A stretch of DNA of 64,000 nucleotides from Rhodospirillaceae bacterium (GTDB lineage: Bacteria; Pseudomonadota; Alphaproteobacteria; GCA-2731375): NCBI GenBank assembly GCA_018660265.1, contig JABJKS010000059.1:62001-126000 (forward strand), given 5' to 3'. Each line of letters begins with the position of its first letter. The stretch's first letter is position 1. Of this stretch, positions 16,880 to 26,610 are shown piece by piece. The notes below the pieces were generated by a model. The model did no database searches, was not told the DNA's origin, and worked only from the letters and a program-made list of their open reading frames with translations. Both the position numbers and the translations under genes were made by a program.

Positions 16880-18577
16880 TTACGCAGTCTTGGCGACTTC
16901 CAGGTTCAATTCTTCGATCATCTGATCCCGCATGACGAATTTTTGCACCTTGCCGGTGACGGTCATGGGGAATTCTTCGACAAACTTAATATAACGGGGC
17001 ACTTTATAATGGGCGATCTGACCCCGGCAAAATGCCTTGATCTCGTCCGCATCCGCCGTCTCGCCTTCGCGCAGGATGATCCAGGCGCATAGTTCTTCGA
17101 CGAATTTCGGGTCCGGCACGCCGATCACCTGGACGTCCTGGATTTTATCGTGGCGATAGAGATATTCCTCTATCTCGCGGGGATAAATGTTTTCCCCGCC
17201 CCGGATCACCATGTCCTTGATGCGGCCCACCACATTGCCATAACCGTGTTCGTCCATGGTGCCCAGATCACCGGTGTGCATCCAGCCGGCATCGTCAATG
17301 GCCTCTGCCGTGCGCACGTCGTCATCCCAATAGCCCAACATGACGTTATAGCCGCGGGTCAGGATTTCGCCGGTCTCTCCCGGTGCCACGATGCGCCCGT
17401 CGCTATCGACGATCTTGCTTTCCACATGCGGGATTGATCGGCCCACCGTGCCGACTTTGCGTTCCAGTTCATCATCCACGGCGGTGGAGAAACTAACGGG
17501 GGAGGTTTCGGTCATGCCGTAGGCGATGGTCACCTCATGCATATTCATTTTGTCCACCACCTGCTTCATGACTTCGATGGGACAGGGGGAACCCGCCATG
17601 ATGCCCGTGCGCAATGTGGACAGATCAAATTTGTCAAAATCCGCATGATCCAGGGCGGCAATGAACATGGTCGGTACGCCATAGAGGGCGGTGCAGCGTT
17701 CGTCCTGAACCGCCCTTAAGACTTCCGTCGGATCGAAACCCTCGCCTGGGTAAACCATGGTGGCACCATGGGTGATACAGGCCAGATTGCCCATGACCAT
17801 GCCAAAGCAGTGATACAACGGCACGGGGATCGCCAGGCGGTCACCTTCGACCATCTCAATCGCCTCACCGACAAAGAAACCGTTGTTGAGGATATTATGG
17901 TGGGTCAGGGTCGCGCCCTTGGGAAAGCCCGTGGTGCCCGATGTGAACTGAATATTGATCGGCTCATCGAATTGCAACAGCCCGGCCAATTCGGCCATAC
18001 GCTGCCGCGCCTTGTCATTGGCCATTGCCGAGATGTCGGCGAAATTGTACATGCCCGGCGTGGCGTCATCGCCCATGCGGATGACGGTGGTCAGGTGTGG
18101 CAGTTTTTCGGCCCTGAGCTGTCCCGGCTGGGCCGTCTCTATTTCCGGTGCCAGGGTCTGGACCATACCGATATAGTCGGACGTCTTGAAGCTGGGGGAG
18201 ATGATCAGCGCCGTACAGGCAACTTTATTCAGGGCGTATTCCAACTCCGACAAACGATAGGCGGGGTTGATATTGACCAGGATCAGACCGGCCTTGGCGG
18301 TGGCGAACTGACTGATGGTCCACTCGGACGTGTTCTGGGACCAGATGCCGATGCGGTCCCCCGGTTGCAGCCCCAGGGCGATCAGACCGGCGGCAAAGGC
18401 GTCCACCTCTTCCTTCAGCTGGGCAAAGGTCCAGCGGACATTTTGATGAGGGACAACCAGGGCCTCCTGCGCAGACCAGCGCGCGGCGGCGTTGTCAAAA
18501 TATGCCCCGATGGTTTCGCCGATCAATGGCTTTGCACTGGCCCCATGGGTATAACTTTGCGTCAGCGTGCTCATCAA
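16880..18577 (-). CDS. acyl-CoA synthetase (AMP-binding, FadD-like)
   Basis: ANL-superfamily ligase of 565 residues that activates fatty or other carboxylic acids to CoA esters. Motifs: [18 protein letters not shown] (A3), [11 protein letters not shown] (A5), [47 protein letters not shown] and the C-terminal catalytic lysine region [10 protein letters not shown]. It resembles the medium/long-chain fatty-acyl-CoA synthetases widespread in proteobacteria. Translation could start at Met1 or Met2. It lies 78 bases downstream of htpG on the same strand; no degradation genes are adjacent, so it probably serves general fatty acid uptake. Confidence 0.87.
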   Translation of the reverse strand: MMSTLTQSYTHGASAKPLIGETIGAYFDNAAARWSAQEALVVPHQNVRWTFAQLKEEVDAFAAGLIALGLQPGDRIGIWSQNTSEWTISQFATAKAGLILVNINPAYRLSELEYALNKVACTALIISPSFKTSDYIGMVQTLAPEIETAQPGQLRAEKLPHLTTVIRMGDDATPGMYNFADISAMANDKARQRMAELAGLLQFDEPINIQFTSGTTGFPKGATLTHHNILNNGFFVGEAIEMVEGDRLAIPVPLYHCFGMVMGNLACITHGATMVYPGEGFDPTEVLRAVQDERCTALYGVPTMFIAALDHADFDKFDLSTLRTGIMAGSPCPIEVMKQVVDKMNMHEVTIAYGMTETSPVSFSTAVDDELERKVGTVGRSIPHVESKIVDSDGRIVAPGETGEILTRGYNVMLGYWDDDVRTAEAIDDAGWMHTGDLGTMDEHGYGNVVGRIKDMVIRGGENIYPREIEEYLYRHDKIQDVQVIGVPDPKFVEELCAWIILREGETADADEIKAFCRGQIAHYKVPRYIKFVEEFPMTVTGKVQKFVMRDQMIEELNLEVAKTA

Positions 18578-18655
18578 ACCTCTCCCCGAATGCGTCGTTA
18601 GATTACTAGCGAGGCAAGCATGCCATGCCGCAGAATATTTGTCAGCCCGCAGCGC

Positions 18656-20542
18656 CTATCCAGCAGCCTTGGCCATCACAGTCGCCATACGGCGGGAGAA
18701 GGCAGCCGGGTCCGGCAGGGCCTCTCCCTCGATGATACGGGCCTGATCCAACAGCAAGAATGCCAGATCCGCCAGATCATCCGCGGCCCCGCCCTTGGTG
18801 GCGGCAGCGGACATGTTCTTGATCAGATCATGTTTTGGGTTGATCTCCAAAATCCGGACACTGTCTGTCTTCAATTGGTTGTGGGCCTTCAACATCCTCT
18901 CCAACCGCATATCCATGTCGCCGTCGTCGGCAACCAGGCAGACGGCGCTGTCGGTCAGGCGGTCCGTGGTGCGAACATCCTTCACCGCTTCACCCAGGGT
19001 TTGTTTGACCAGGGCGATCAATGTGGCCAGGTCGCCTTCCTTGGCCGGTTCCGCCGTGTCGTCCGCATCCTTGGCCGCCTCTTCGCCCATGTTGGACAGA
19101 TCGGTGGAACCCCGGGTGGCGGAGGTCAACGCATGGCCGTCATATTCGAACACGGCGGAGAGCCAGAAATCGTCCACCGGGTCAGACAGCAGCAAAACCT
19201 CAACCCCGCGGGCCCGGAAGCCTTCCAGGTGGGGGCTGTTTTCCAGGGTCTGCAGATCATCGCCCGTAATATAGTAAATCGCCTCCTGGCCCTCCTTCAT
19301 GCGACCGACGTAATCTTTCAGGCTGACAAGTGCCCCATTGTCAGTGGCTCCAGCAGTGGAGCGAAAGCGTACCAGCTCCAACAATTCGGCTTGACGTTCG
19401 TGATCCTCGTACAGGCCCTCTTTCAGAACCGATCCGAAATTGCCCCAGAATTCAGCGTATTCCGTTGGCTCTTTTTCCGCCTTCTTACCCAGCTCCGTCA
19501 GAACACGTCGGGTCACGGCCTGGTTCATATGACGAATAAGGGGGCTGTTCTGCAGCATCTCGCGGCTGATATTCAGCGGCAGATCCTCACTATCCACCAC
19601 ACCGCGCAGAAAACGCAGATAGGATGGGATCAAACCCTCGGCCTCGTCGGTGATGAAAACCCGGCGTACGTACAGTTTCACCGCGTGGCGGCGGGCGGGA
19701 TCAAACAGATCGAACGGCGGGCGGGACGGCACAAACAACAACCCCGTATATTCGATCTTGCCTTCCGCCTTGTAGTGGATGTTCAGCCATGGATCATCCA
19801 TGGCGTGGCCTACATGGTGATAGAATTCGGTATATTGCTCGTCCGTAATCTCGCTCTTGGGGCGGCTCCATATGGCGGAGGCTTCGTTGGCCGCCGTCTC
19901 CTCACCATCATCAATGGCCAGCATAATGGGGAGAGCAATATGGTCGGAGTATTTTTTGACGATGGTTTGCAGGCGGCTTTCCTCCAACCATTCATCCTCA
20001 TCCGCCTTCAAGTGGATCACAATGGTCGTGCCGCGCCCTTCACGTTCAGCCTCGGCAATGGTGAATTCGCCCAAGCCGTCCGAGGTCCAGATCCAGGCCT
20101 CATCCGCGCCGGCCCGGCGGGAGGTGACCTCAACCTTATCGGCGATCATGAAGACGGAATAAAAACCGACACCAAACTGGCCGATCATCTGCATATCTTC
20201 GGAGGCATCGCCGGACATGTTTTCCATGAACGCAGATGTGCCCGACCGCGCAATGGTGCCCAGGTCGCTGATCAGGCCATCCCGATCCATGCCAATGCCG
20301 TTGTCCGAAAGGAACAGGGTGCGGGCAGCTTTATCAACCCTGATATGGACCTTGAAATCCGGGTCATCGCCCAGAATTTCCGGTTCCGTCAGGGCCAGAT
20401 AGCGCGCCTTGTCGCAGGCATCGGAAGCATTCGAGATCAATTCCCGCAAAAATACTTCCTTGTCCGAATAAACAGAATTGACCATCAGGCGCAAAAGTTT
20501 CGCTACCTCGGTCTGGAAGGAGAGTGTTTCCTCGCTCATCAC
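18656..20542 (-). CDS. htpG: HSP90-family chaperone HtpG
   Basis: ATP-dependent cytosolic chaperone, 628 residues, full length. The GHKL ATPase domain shows ELISNASDACDKARY, DNGIGM, and IGQFGVGFYSVFMIAD; the middle domain includes GVVDSEDLPLNISRE; the C-terminal dimerisation domain follows. AAGGA precedes the ATG. The gene starts 38 bases after the end of the DUF4340 gene and shares its strand, so it may be partly read from the ABC operon in addition to its own stress promoter inside that gene. The opposite strand is open for over 600 codons here; that frame is a shadow. Confidence 0.97.
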   Translation of the reverse strand: MMSEETLSFQTEVAKLLRLMVNSVYSDKEVFLRELISNASDACDKARYLALTEPEILGDDPDFKVHIRVDKAARTLFLSDNGIGMDRDGLISDLGTIARSGTSAFMENMSGDASEDMQMIGQFGVGFYSVFMIADKVEVTSRRAGADEAWIWTSDGLGEFTIAEAEREGRGTTIVIHLKADEDEWLEESRLQTIVKKYSDHIALPIMLAIDDGEETAANEASAIWSRPKSEITDEQYTEFYHHVGHAMDDPWLNIHYKAEGKIEYTGLLFVPSRPPFDLFDPARRHAVKLYVRRVFITDEAEGLIPSYLRFLRGVVDSEDLPLNISREMLQNSPLIRHMNQAVTRRVLTELGKKAEKEPTEYAEFWGNFGSVLKEGLYEDHERQAELLELVRFRSTAGATDNGALVSLKDYVGRMKEGQEAIYYITGDDLQTLENSPHLEGFRARGVEVLLLSDPVDDFWLSAVFEYDGHALTSATRGSTDLSNMGEEAAKDADDTAEPAKEGDLATLIALVKQTLGEAVKDVRTTDRLTDSAVCLVADDGDMDMRLERMLKAHNQLKTDSVRILEINPKHDLIKNMSAAATKGGAADDLADLAFLLLDQARIIEGEALPDPAAFSRRMATVMAKAAG

Positions 20543-20580
20543 GGATAATCCTTATTTCGTGGTAATCGTATGTTTGTCTT

Positions 20581-21690
20581 TTACTTGGTGTCTTCGTCTT
20601 TGATCAGCAAGGTCGCGGCCTCGGTCATGTAATCTTTCGCCTTGTAGTCCGGTATGACATAGGCCCAGGCGCCATAGCGTTTGTTGATTTCGGCGACTTC
20701 CACTTTCGCGTCCGCCTCGCTTTTCATGACCTTTTTCTGCGCATCCGTCAGGCCATCCAGCTTGCTGTCTGCCGCATCAAAGGTTGCCGCCATGCGCATC
20801 CAATGAACCTCCTTACGGCCATTTTTGCCCTTGATCACCGACAGCTTGATGCTGACGCCGTCAAAGGTTTTGAATTCGGCCACGTTGGCATTGCTGAAAT
20901 CAATCTTGTCGGCCAGACGCACGTCCTTGAAATCCAGAAAGCCAAGGGAGGATCCCAAGGCATTGCCAATGGTATCGCCCAGGGGTTTCATGCCAGGGGG
21001 AATATCGGCCACTTGGAAGTCCCCGGCGTCAGGATCCTTGCGAACAACACCGACGCGATCACCATTTGGCTGGATGGTGGTCGCGGCCCGAATGCGTTTG
21101 CGTGCGATGGTGGGCAGGCTGTCGTCCAGCCAACGGTCAATGGTCTCCCACACCTCTACCCTGCCGGCGGCAAGATAGCTTTGCGCCTGGTCCAGACGCC
21201 GCACATAATAGATGCCGTCGTCATTCTCGCTCGGTTCGGACTTGGTCTTGCCAACCACAATAGCCGCAAGCGCCTTGCCCGCACCGTCAGCCAAGGCAAT
21301 CGTTGTGCCCCGGCCGCCGTCTTTTGGTGACTTCAGGAACAGGCGGTTATGGAGTTCAGGCTTGGCGGTCTTCGCCTCCAGCATACGCATGCTGGCCATG
21401 CCGACGACGGCCTGTTTGATGGTGGCAAATTTCACTGGGTAGCCGTCCCGTTCCTTGACCCGCCAGCTGTCGGTCCCGTCAACCTCTGTGCGCTCAATGG
21501 TAAAGGCCAGTTTTGGCGTGTGCACATCAATGCGCGCGATGTCGTTGACCTGTTCGATCAGGCCCGGGAACAATTCATCAGGGGGGGCCAGGGATGCGGT
21601 GGCGCGGCCGCGTTCCAATGTGGACCAGGCAGCGGCGACGACGGCAATTGCCGTGGCGGCGGCAAGCAGCGTGAATGGTTTGGTTTTCAT
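20581..21690 (-). CDS. DUF4340 membrane-anchored protein of the Gld-type ABC operon
   Basis: 369-residue protein with an N-terminal signal-anchor (about 6-24) and a large periplasmic region resembling DUF4340: repeated segments of the type IERTEVDGTDSWRVKERDGYPV. The start at 21690 is chosen for GGGGAGAG just upstream; six extra codons are open before it. It overlaps or abuts the GldG-like gene and is last in the four-gene set. DUF4340 proteins regularly accompany GldA/F/G-type ABC systems; function unknown. Confidence 0.8.
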   Translation of the reverse strand: MKTKPFTLLAAATAIAVVAAAWSTLERGRATASLAPPDELFPGLIEQVNDIARIDVHTPKLAFTIERTEVDGTDSWRVKERDGYPVKFATIKQAVVGMASMRMLEAKTAKPELHNRLFLKSPKDGGRGTTIALADGAGKALAAIVVGKTKSEPSENDDGIYYVRRLDQAQSYLAAGRVEVWETIDRWLDDSLPTIARKRIRAATTIQPNGDRVGVVRKDPDAGDFQVADIPPGMKPLGDTIGNALGSSLGFLDFKDVRLADKIDFSNANVAEFKTFDGVSIKLSVIKGKNGRKEVHWMRMAATFDAADSKLDGLTDAQKKVMKSEADAKVEVAEINKRYGAWAYVIPDYKAKDYMTEAATLLIKDEDTK

Positions 21691-21704
21691 GTTCCGCTCT
21701 CCCC

Positions 21705-23609
21705 TCAACGCCGCGCCGCGGCTGCACGCCGTCGGCGACGTATGCCCATGACAGCCAGAATGGCCGCGACCACCGCAACAGCCAACGGCATCAGACCCAC
21801 GTTGGCGAATTTCAAGCGCGCTTCCAGGCCGTCAATATTCCGGTTCAGATTGTGCTGGACGTCGCGCAATTGCTTGCGGGTTTGCAGCACCTGGCTCCGG
21901 GCTGATTTGATCTCCGCCCGCTGTTCAGGCGTTAGCAAACCGCCGCTACCATCTGAACTGCCACCCTGGGCTCTGGACTCCAACTCGGCAATGCGGGCCG
22001 TGCTTTTTTCCAGGCTGTCCTTCAGCTTGCGTTCCTCGGCCAGGAATTCCTGCTCGGCGGCCAGGCGCATGGCTTGTACCAAAACAAATGGCCGGTTTGA
22101 TTTGCCCCGGCTGCGCAGGCCGATCAGGTCCGATGAGCCGGAAAGATTGTCCAGGGCGTTGATCACGAAATCGCCGTTGGCGGCAATGGGCACGACCATA
22201 TTCTGGCCCATCATGTTACGCTGGCGCAGCCAAAACTGGTCATGCAAAAGATCACTGTCGCTTACCACGATGACGCCGATGTCCTTGGCGCTTTCCTTCA
22301 GGTGGCCGGTATCTTTTCTGCCCTTTGGCGGGCCGTCGGGAAAGGCCGATTTTATCTTGCCGCCCAGGCGGGCCGCCAGCACGTGGCTCTTGCCATCCGG
22401 CTTGAACATTTCCAAAAGACGATCCGGCGCCGGGCCAAAGCGGACCATGTTCGTCTCCAACCGCATGGCCTGCAGGCCGGTCGAAATCAGCGGCGTCACT
22501 TCGACGCCTGTGTCGGGCAGGGTCAGGATGGTGCCGGCATTGGCGATCATCATGGGGCCAAGATCGGCGGTGATGACATCGTCGGGGTTCAGGTTGGCGC
22601 CATCCATCTGCAACCAGACCAGATAACGAACAATACGTTGCGCCCCAGCCTGGCCCGCATTGACCTGTTGCGAGGTTTCAAAATCCGCGATGACATGATC
22701 GGTGGGAACGGAAACACCCCAGGCATTCAACAGCGTCTCCAGATCGGATGAGGCCAATTCGATAGCCCGCTGTTGATTGCGCTGCCCACCTTGTTGGCCA
22801 CGTGCGGTTACTTCTGAAAATGGATCAACAAAAACCAGGGCCCGGCCACCGGCCAGTACGAACTGGTCGATGGCGTACAGGATCTGTTCGCTCAACCCCA
22901 AAGGATGCGTGATCATCAGGATATCAACGTCTTTTGGGATGATCCCCTGGGCCGTATCCACGGTCCGCAAATCGAACACGTCGCGGATCGCCCCGACGAT
23001 GCCCCAGGGCTGCGCGCCACCGTTCATGCGCATCATGGGGGACGCGTCGGCGTTCATCTGCAAACCGCTGATCAGGCCAACGACGGGCTTTTTCGGATCA
23101 CTTAAATTGTACAGCATCCGGGTCAGGTCGTATTCCAGGAAGGCTTCTTTCTCACGGCTGAAAAACGGTACCACCTGGCGGTCATCAATGGTGTTGGTGG
23201 CGACAAGGCCGAAATAGAGGCTTTCCCCAGTACCAATTGGAACTGCCTGCATACCTAAACGGACCGCTTCGTCTTCCGCATCCGTAAAGGGTTCGGGGTC
23301 GATGATCTCCAACCGGACTTTGCCGTTTGATCGGTTGGCATATTCCTCCAGCAATTCCCGGACCCGCAAGCCGTAGGATTTGACGTTGGGCAGTTGATTG
23401 GCCAGTTTTTCCGAGAAGTAGAAACGCAGGCGCACAGGCTCGGGCACCTCGGCCAGAATTCGTTTGGAGCCGGCACTGAGGGTGTAAAGGCCGTTCTCGG
23501 TCAAATCCAGACGGGCGGAGCGGAAGATATTGGCCGAGAAGATATTGACGGAGAGAAACAAAATAGCCGCCAGGACCAGGGCCAGGATCGCGGTTGTTGA
23601 ACGGTTCAT
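21705..23609 (-). CDS. GldG-like ABC-system auxiliary protein
   Basis: 634-residue membrane protein with an N-terminal transmembrane helix (about 8-28), a long extracytoplasmic region of the GldG / ABC_transp_aux kind (EVPEPVRLRFYFSEKL, GKVRLEIIDPEPF, RALVFVDPFSE) and a C-terminal helix near 605-622 followed by an Arg-rich tail. Residues 510-600 form a likely coiled coil (LKDSLEKSTARIAELES, then ARSQVLQTRKQLRDVQ). It is encoded 12 bases after the permease gene. In gliding Bacteroidetes GldG partners GldA and GldF; here it must do something else, perhaps in envelope stress or export. Confidence 0.85.
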   Translation of the reverse strand: MNRSTTAILALVLAAILFLSVNIFSANIFRSARLDLTENGLYTLSAGSKRILAEVPEPVRLRFYFSEKLANQLPNVKSYGLRVRELLEEYANRSNGKVRLEIIDPEPFTDAEDEAVRLGMQAVPIGTGESLYFGLVATNTIDDRQVVPFFSREKEAFLEYDLTRMLYNLSDPKKPVVGLISGLQMNADASPMMRMNGGAQPWGIVGAIRDVFDLRTVDTAQGIIPKDVDILMITHPLGLSEQILYAIDQFVLAGGRALVFVDPFSEVTARGQQGGQRNQQRAIELASSDLETLLNAWGVSVPTDHVIADFETSQQVNAGQAGAQRIVRYLVWLQMDGANLNPDDVITADLGPMMIANAGTILTLPDTGVEVTPLISTGLQAMRLETNMVRFGPAPDRLLEMFKPDGKSHVLAARLGGKIKSAFPDGPPKGRKDTGHLKESAKDIGVIVVSDSDLLHDQFWLRQRNMMGQNMVVPIAANGDFVINALDNLSGSSDLIGLRSRGKSNRPFVLVQAMRLAAEQEFLAEERKLKDSLEKSTARIAELESRAQGGSSDGSGGLLTPEQRAEIKSARSQVLQTRKQLRDVQHNLNRNIDGLEARLKFANVGLMPLAVAVVAAILAVMGIRRRRRAAAARR

Positions 23610-23621
23610 ATATCGATCCCC

Positions 23622-24356
23622 TTAGCTGGCTTTTTTCAGATCGACGACCAACAGATTGGCAAATAGCCAAAACAGGATCAACGAAAGGAAATAGACCAAA
23701 TCGCGCACATCAATGACGCCATTTTGGATTGCATTGAAATGGGTCAGGAAGCTGAAGGAGGCGACCGCATCCAACAAGGCCTGGGGTGCCCAGGCCGCGA
23801 AGAAATCCAACACCACCGGTGCGCCCGCAACCGTGAACAGAAAACAGACCACCACCGATATGACAAAGGCGATGACCTGGTTCCGTGTCGCCGCCGATAT
23901 ACAGGCGCCGATGGCCAGGTAGCCGCCGGCCATCAACATGGACCCTAAGTACGAGGCGATGATAACCCCGTGATCAGGCTGACCCAGATAGCTGACCGTG
24001 ATCCACATCGGGAAGGTCAGGCCAAGCGCTATGATGATAAAGACCCATGCCGCCAGGAACTTGCCCAGCACCGTGGACCAGATGGACAAGGGCAGGGTCA
24101 ACAGCAGCTCAATCGAGCCGGACTTCCGCTCCTCCGCCCACAGACGCATGGCGATGGCCGGTACCAGGAACAGATACAGCCAGGGGTGAAAATTAAAGAA
24201 CGGCTTTAGGTCCGCCTGTCCGCGGATGAAAAAGCTGCCCATGTAAAAGGTGAATATACCTGTCAGAAACAGGAAGATAACAATGAAGACATAGGCCAGG
24301 GGCGTGGAGAAATAGCCCCGCAGCTCGCGCCGGAAAACAGCCAAGGTCGTAGCCAT
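23622..24356 (-). CDS. ABC-2 type permease (GldF-like)
   Basis: 244-residue integral membrane protein with six predicted helices, starting TTLAVFRRELRGYFSTPLAYVFIVIFLFL. The WAEERKSGSIELLLTLP block is the signature of GldF/NosY-type ABC-2 permeases. Its ATG shares a base with the end of the ATPase gene (overlap at 24356), so translation is coupled. It should form the transmembrane channel energised by the upstream ATPase. Confidence 0.9.
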   Translation of the reverse strand: MATTLAVFRRELRGYFSTPLAYVFIVIFLFLTGIFTFYMGSFFIRGQADLKPFFNFHPWLYLFLVPAIAMRLWAEERKSGSIELLLTLPLSIWSTVLGKFLAAWVFIIIALGLTFPMWITVSYLGQPDHGVIIASYLGSMLMAGGYLAIGACISAATRNQVIAFVISVVVCFLFTVAGAPVVLDFFAAWAPQALLDAVASFSFLTHFNAIQNGVIDVRDLVYFLSLILFWLFANLLVVDLKKAS

Positions 24357-25303
24357 TATGCAGCCTCCCCCCTGGTTGTGTTGTTGGCACCGGTAATGTT
24401 GCGAAAGACTTCGTCCAGGCGGGGTGCTTCAACGGACAGTTGGGATGTCGTCCAGTTTTGTTTTCTGGCCAGGTCCGCAACCTCGGCGACGATGCTTTGA
24501 CCGCCTTTTGGATAAGCCCTGAAACGTCCACCTTCGATCCGTTCGACCCGGTCGACGTTATCGAGGGCCCCCAGTGCCTCTGCCACGCCGTCATCCTGGC
24601 ATTCGATCAGGACCGCATTATATTGCGGTGATTGGCTTTCCAACTCGCCTGGGGTGCCATCGGCGACGACGCGGCCATTGGCAATAATCATGGCCCGGTT
24701 GCAGATCGCGTCTACTTCTTCCAGGATATGAGTTGAAATCACGATGGCTTTATCCTTGGCCATATCCGCGATCAGGCTGCGCACTTCATGCTTTTGGTTC
24801 GGGTCCAGGCCGTCCGTGGGCTCATCCAGGATCAAAACGGGGGGATTATGCAGAATGGCCTGGGCCAGCCCGACCCGGCGCTTAAAACCCTTCGAAAGCG
24901 TCTCAATCGGTTGTTCCAAAACCGCATCCAAATGAACATTGGCAATGACATAATCCAGGCGTTCAGCCCGCGTTGCAGCGTCCATGCCACGCACATCGGC
25001 GATGAAATTGAGGAAGCTGATGGGCGTCATATCCGGATACGCCGGGGCCCCCTCGGGCAAATAGCCGATCTGCGCCTTGGCGGCGATGGGGTCGGTATCC
25101 ACGTCATAGCCCGCGACTTTGACCGAGCCTGCGGTAGGAGCCATAAAGCCGGTAATCATTTTCATTGTGGTCGATTTGCCGGCGCCATTGGGGCCTAAAA
25201 ACCCCAGCACCTGACCCTTTGGCACGTTGAAGCTGACACCATCCACCGCCCTTAGGTGGCCAAATGTCTTTACCAGGCCATCAACTTCAATCATCCAGTC
25301 CAT
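24356..25303 (-). CDS. ABC transporter ATPase (GldA-like)
   Basis: 315-residue nucleotide-binding subunit. Walker A GPNGAGKST, signature LSKGFKRRVGLAQAI, Walker B VLILDEPTDGLDP and the switch His (STHILEE) are intact. Residues beyond 220 form a C-terminal domain seen in ABC-2-type exporters. Translation may begin at Met1 or Met4. First gene of the operon ATPase, permease, GldG-like, DUF4340; the promoter should lie in 25304-25447, which it shares with the divergent DUF1289 gene. Confidence 0.92.
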   Translation of the reverse strand: MDWMIEVDGLVKTFGHLRAVDGVSFNVPKGQVLGFLGPNGAGKSTTMKMITGFMAPTAGSVKVAGYDVDTDPIAAKAQIGYLPEGAPAYPDMTPISFLNFIADVRGMDAATRAERLDYVIANVHLDAVLEQPIETLSKGFKRRVGLAQAILHNPPVLILDEPTDGLDPNQKHEVRSLIADMAKDKAIVISTHILEEVDAICNRAMIIANGRVVADGTPGELESQSPQYNAVLIECQDDGVAEALGALDNVDRVERIEGGRFRAYPKGGQSIVAEVADLARKQNWTTSQLSVEAPRLDEVFRNITGANNTTRGEAA

Positions 25304-25447
25304 AGATGTTACGCCTCTTTCGCCAAAATTTATCTGATGTGATGTTTTTGGGATGGATTTGGCCCGTTAAATAGTCGTTCAGTGCGGAACCTTCAAGGGC
25401 ATTTGCGCAGGTTCCCATTTGCCGTATAGATTAACCTCTGGGCAATC

Positions 25448-25675
25448 GTGGGGACAACGGTGACAAATACTCCTGAACCATCCAATGCAGTGGATACAAA
25501 CCGGCGTGTGATCTCGCCCTGCGCCGGGGTTTGCATTTTGCATACGGCAACGAAACTATGCCTGGGCTGCTATCGCACCATCGAAGAAATCGCCGGCTGG
25601 CAAGTGATGAGCGCCCCTGATCAACACCGCATCATAGCCGAAATTGCCCAACGCCGCGCCGCAGATGGTCGATGA
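25448..25675 (+). CDS. DUF1289 small Cys-rich protein
   Basis: About 75 residues with the DUF1289 signature: Cys25, Cys29, Cys38 and Cys41 (SPCAGVCI...CLGCYRT) followed by IEEIAGW. This spacing suggests a bound metal or Fe-S cluster. Start is a GTG at 25448 or the in-frame GTG at 25460; the first 20 residues are not conserved. Function unknown; the family is common in proteobacteria as short stand-alone genes. Confidence 0.83.
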   Translation: MGTTVTNTPEPSNAVDTNRRVISPCAGVCILHTATKLCLGCYRTIEEIAGWQVMSAPDQHRIIAEIAQRRAADGR

Positions 25676-25698
25676 GGGCGGGTGTTAATGGCGGGCGC

Positions 25699-26610
25699 TT
25701 AGGACTTTTTCCGCCCGGAAAACTGCATCAGCCAGATGCCGGCCAGGACCAGGCCGCCGCCCAGTAATTGTATGGGCGTCATGATCTCGCCAAACAGCAA
25801 ATAAGCTGCGCTGATGGAGACCAGGGGCTGGGCATTGGTGAACATGGCTGATTTCATCGCACCGATGTAGGCCAGGGCCAGAAAATACAGGGGCACGGAC
25901 GTTGCCTGTAATATCACCACGGCCCATAGACCGCCCCAGCCGGCGGTAGTGTGCGGCCAACTAATATTGCCAAAGCCAAGACATAGGCCGATCAAAACCA
26001 CTGCGGCGACCAGGGCCATGTGGGTGGTCACCACCAGTGGTTCATAGCCTTTCATGCGCCGGACCAGCCAGACCGCATTCCAGGCCGCAGCAGTGCCCGC
26101 GCCCAAGGCCAGGGCAACGCCGCGCCAGTCCACGACTTCCAGGGAAACCCCCAGCATCAAGGCCAGGCCAATGAATGCGACAGCCACGGCGATCAGGGTG
26201 GGGGCGGTGATCCTTTCCCTGACGACCACGATGTTCAATACCGCAATCATTGGCGGGTAGGTGAAGAACAACAGCACCGCCAACCCGACCGAGATGAACT
26301 CCACCGCACCCACATGGCCATAGAACATCATCGCCGTCAGCACCCCCAGCCCGGCGCAATGGAACCAGGCCCGCCAGGGCAGAAACAACGAACGACCACT
26401 GGCGAGGCAAAACAACGGCAATCCCAGGGCCATCAAACCGGCCCGGGTGCTGGCGACGGTGATGCCGTTGGCGCCTCCCTCATAGGCGAAGTGCGACAGC
26501 GCCACGGCCAAACCAAGTCCCACGGCGGCCAAGACAGCCATTGCGGTGCCCAGGACCTGATGCCGCCCTTCAGGCAAAGGTACCCGCCCCAAGGATCCAG
26601 CCTTCCTCAT
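25699..26610 (-). CDS. EamA/DMT-superfamily transporter
   Basis: Inner-membrane protein with ten hydrophobic segments in two EamA repeats (about 20-140 and 155-290). It likely exports a small metabolite or amino acid. The ATG at 26610 would overlap the preceding gene by 41 bases; an internal Met at 26541 would avoid the overlap but starts right at the first helix, so the start is uncertain. Same strand as the unrecognised gene upstream. Confidence 0.83.
   Translation of the reverse strand: MRKAGSLGRVPLPEGRHQVLGTAMAVLAAVGLGLAVALSHFAYEGGANGITVASTRAGLMALGLPLFCLASGRSLFLPWRAWFHCAGLGVLTAMMFYGHVGAVEFISVGLAVLLFFTYPPMIAVLNIVVVRERITAPTLIAVAVAFIGLALMLGVSLEVVDWRGVALALGAGTAAAWNAVWLVRRMKGYEPLVVTTHMALVAAVVLIGLCLGFGNISWPHTTAGWGGLWAVVILQATSVPLYFLALAYIGAMKSAMFTNAQPLVSISAAYLLFGEIMTPIQLLGGGLVLAGIWLMQFSGRKKS

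Noticed and set aside
18620-20548. Open frame of over 600 codons on the plus strand opposite htpG
   Set aside because: Exactly mirrors htpG, has a composition typical of antisense frames in GC-rich genes, and shows no domain or ribosome site.
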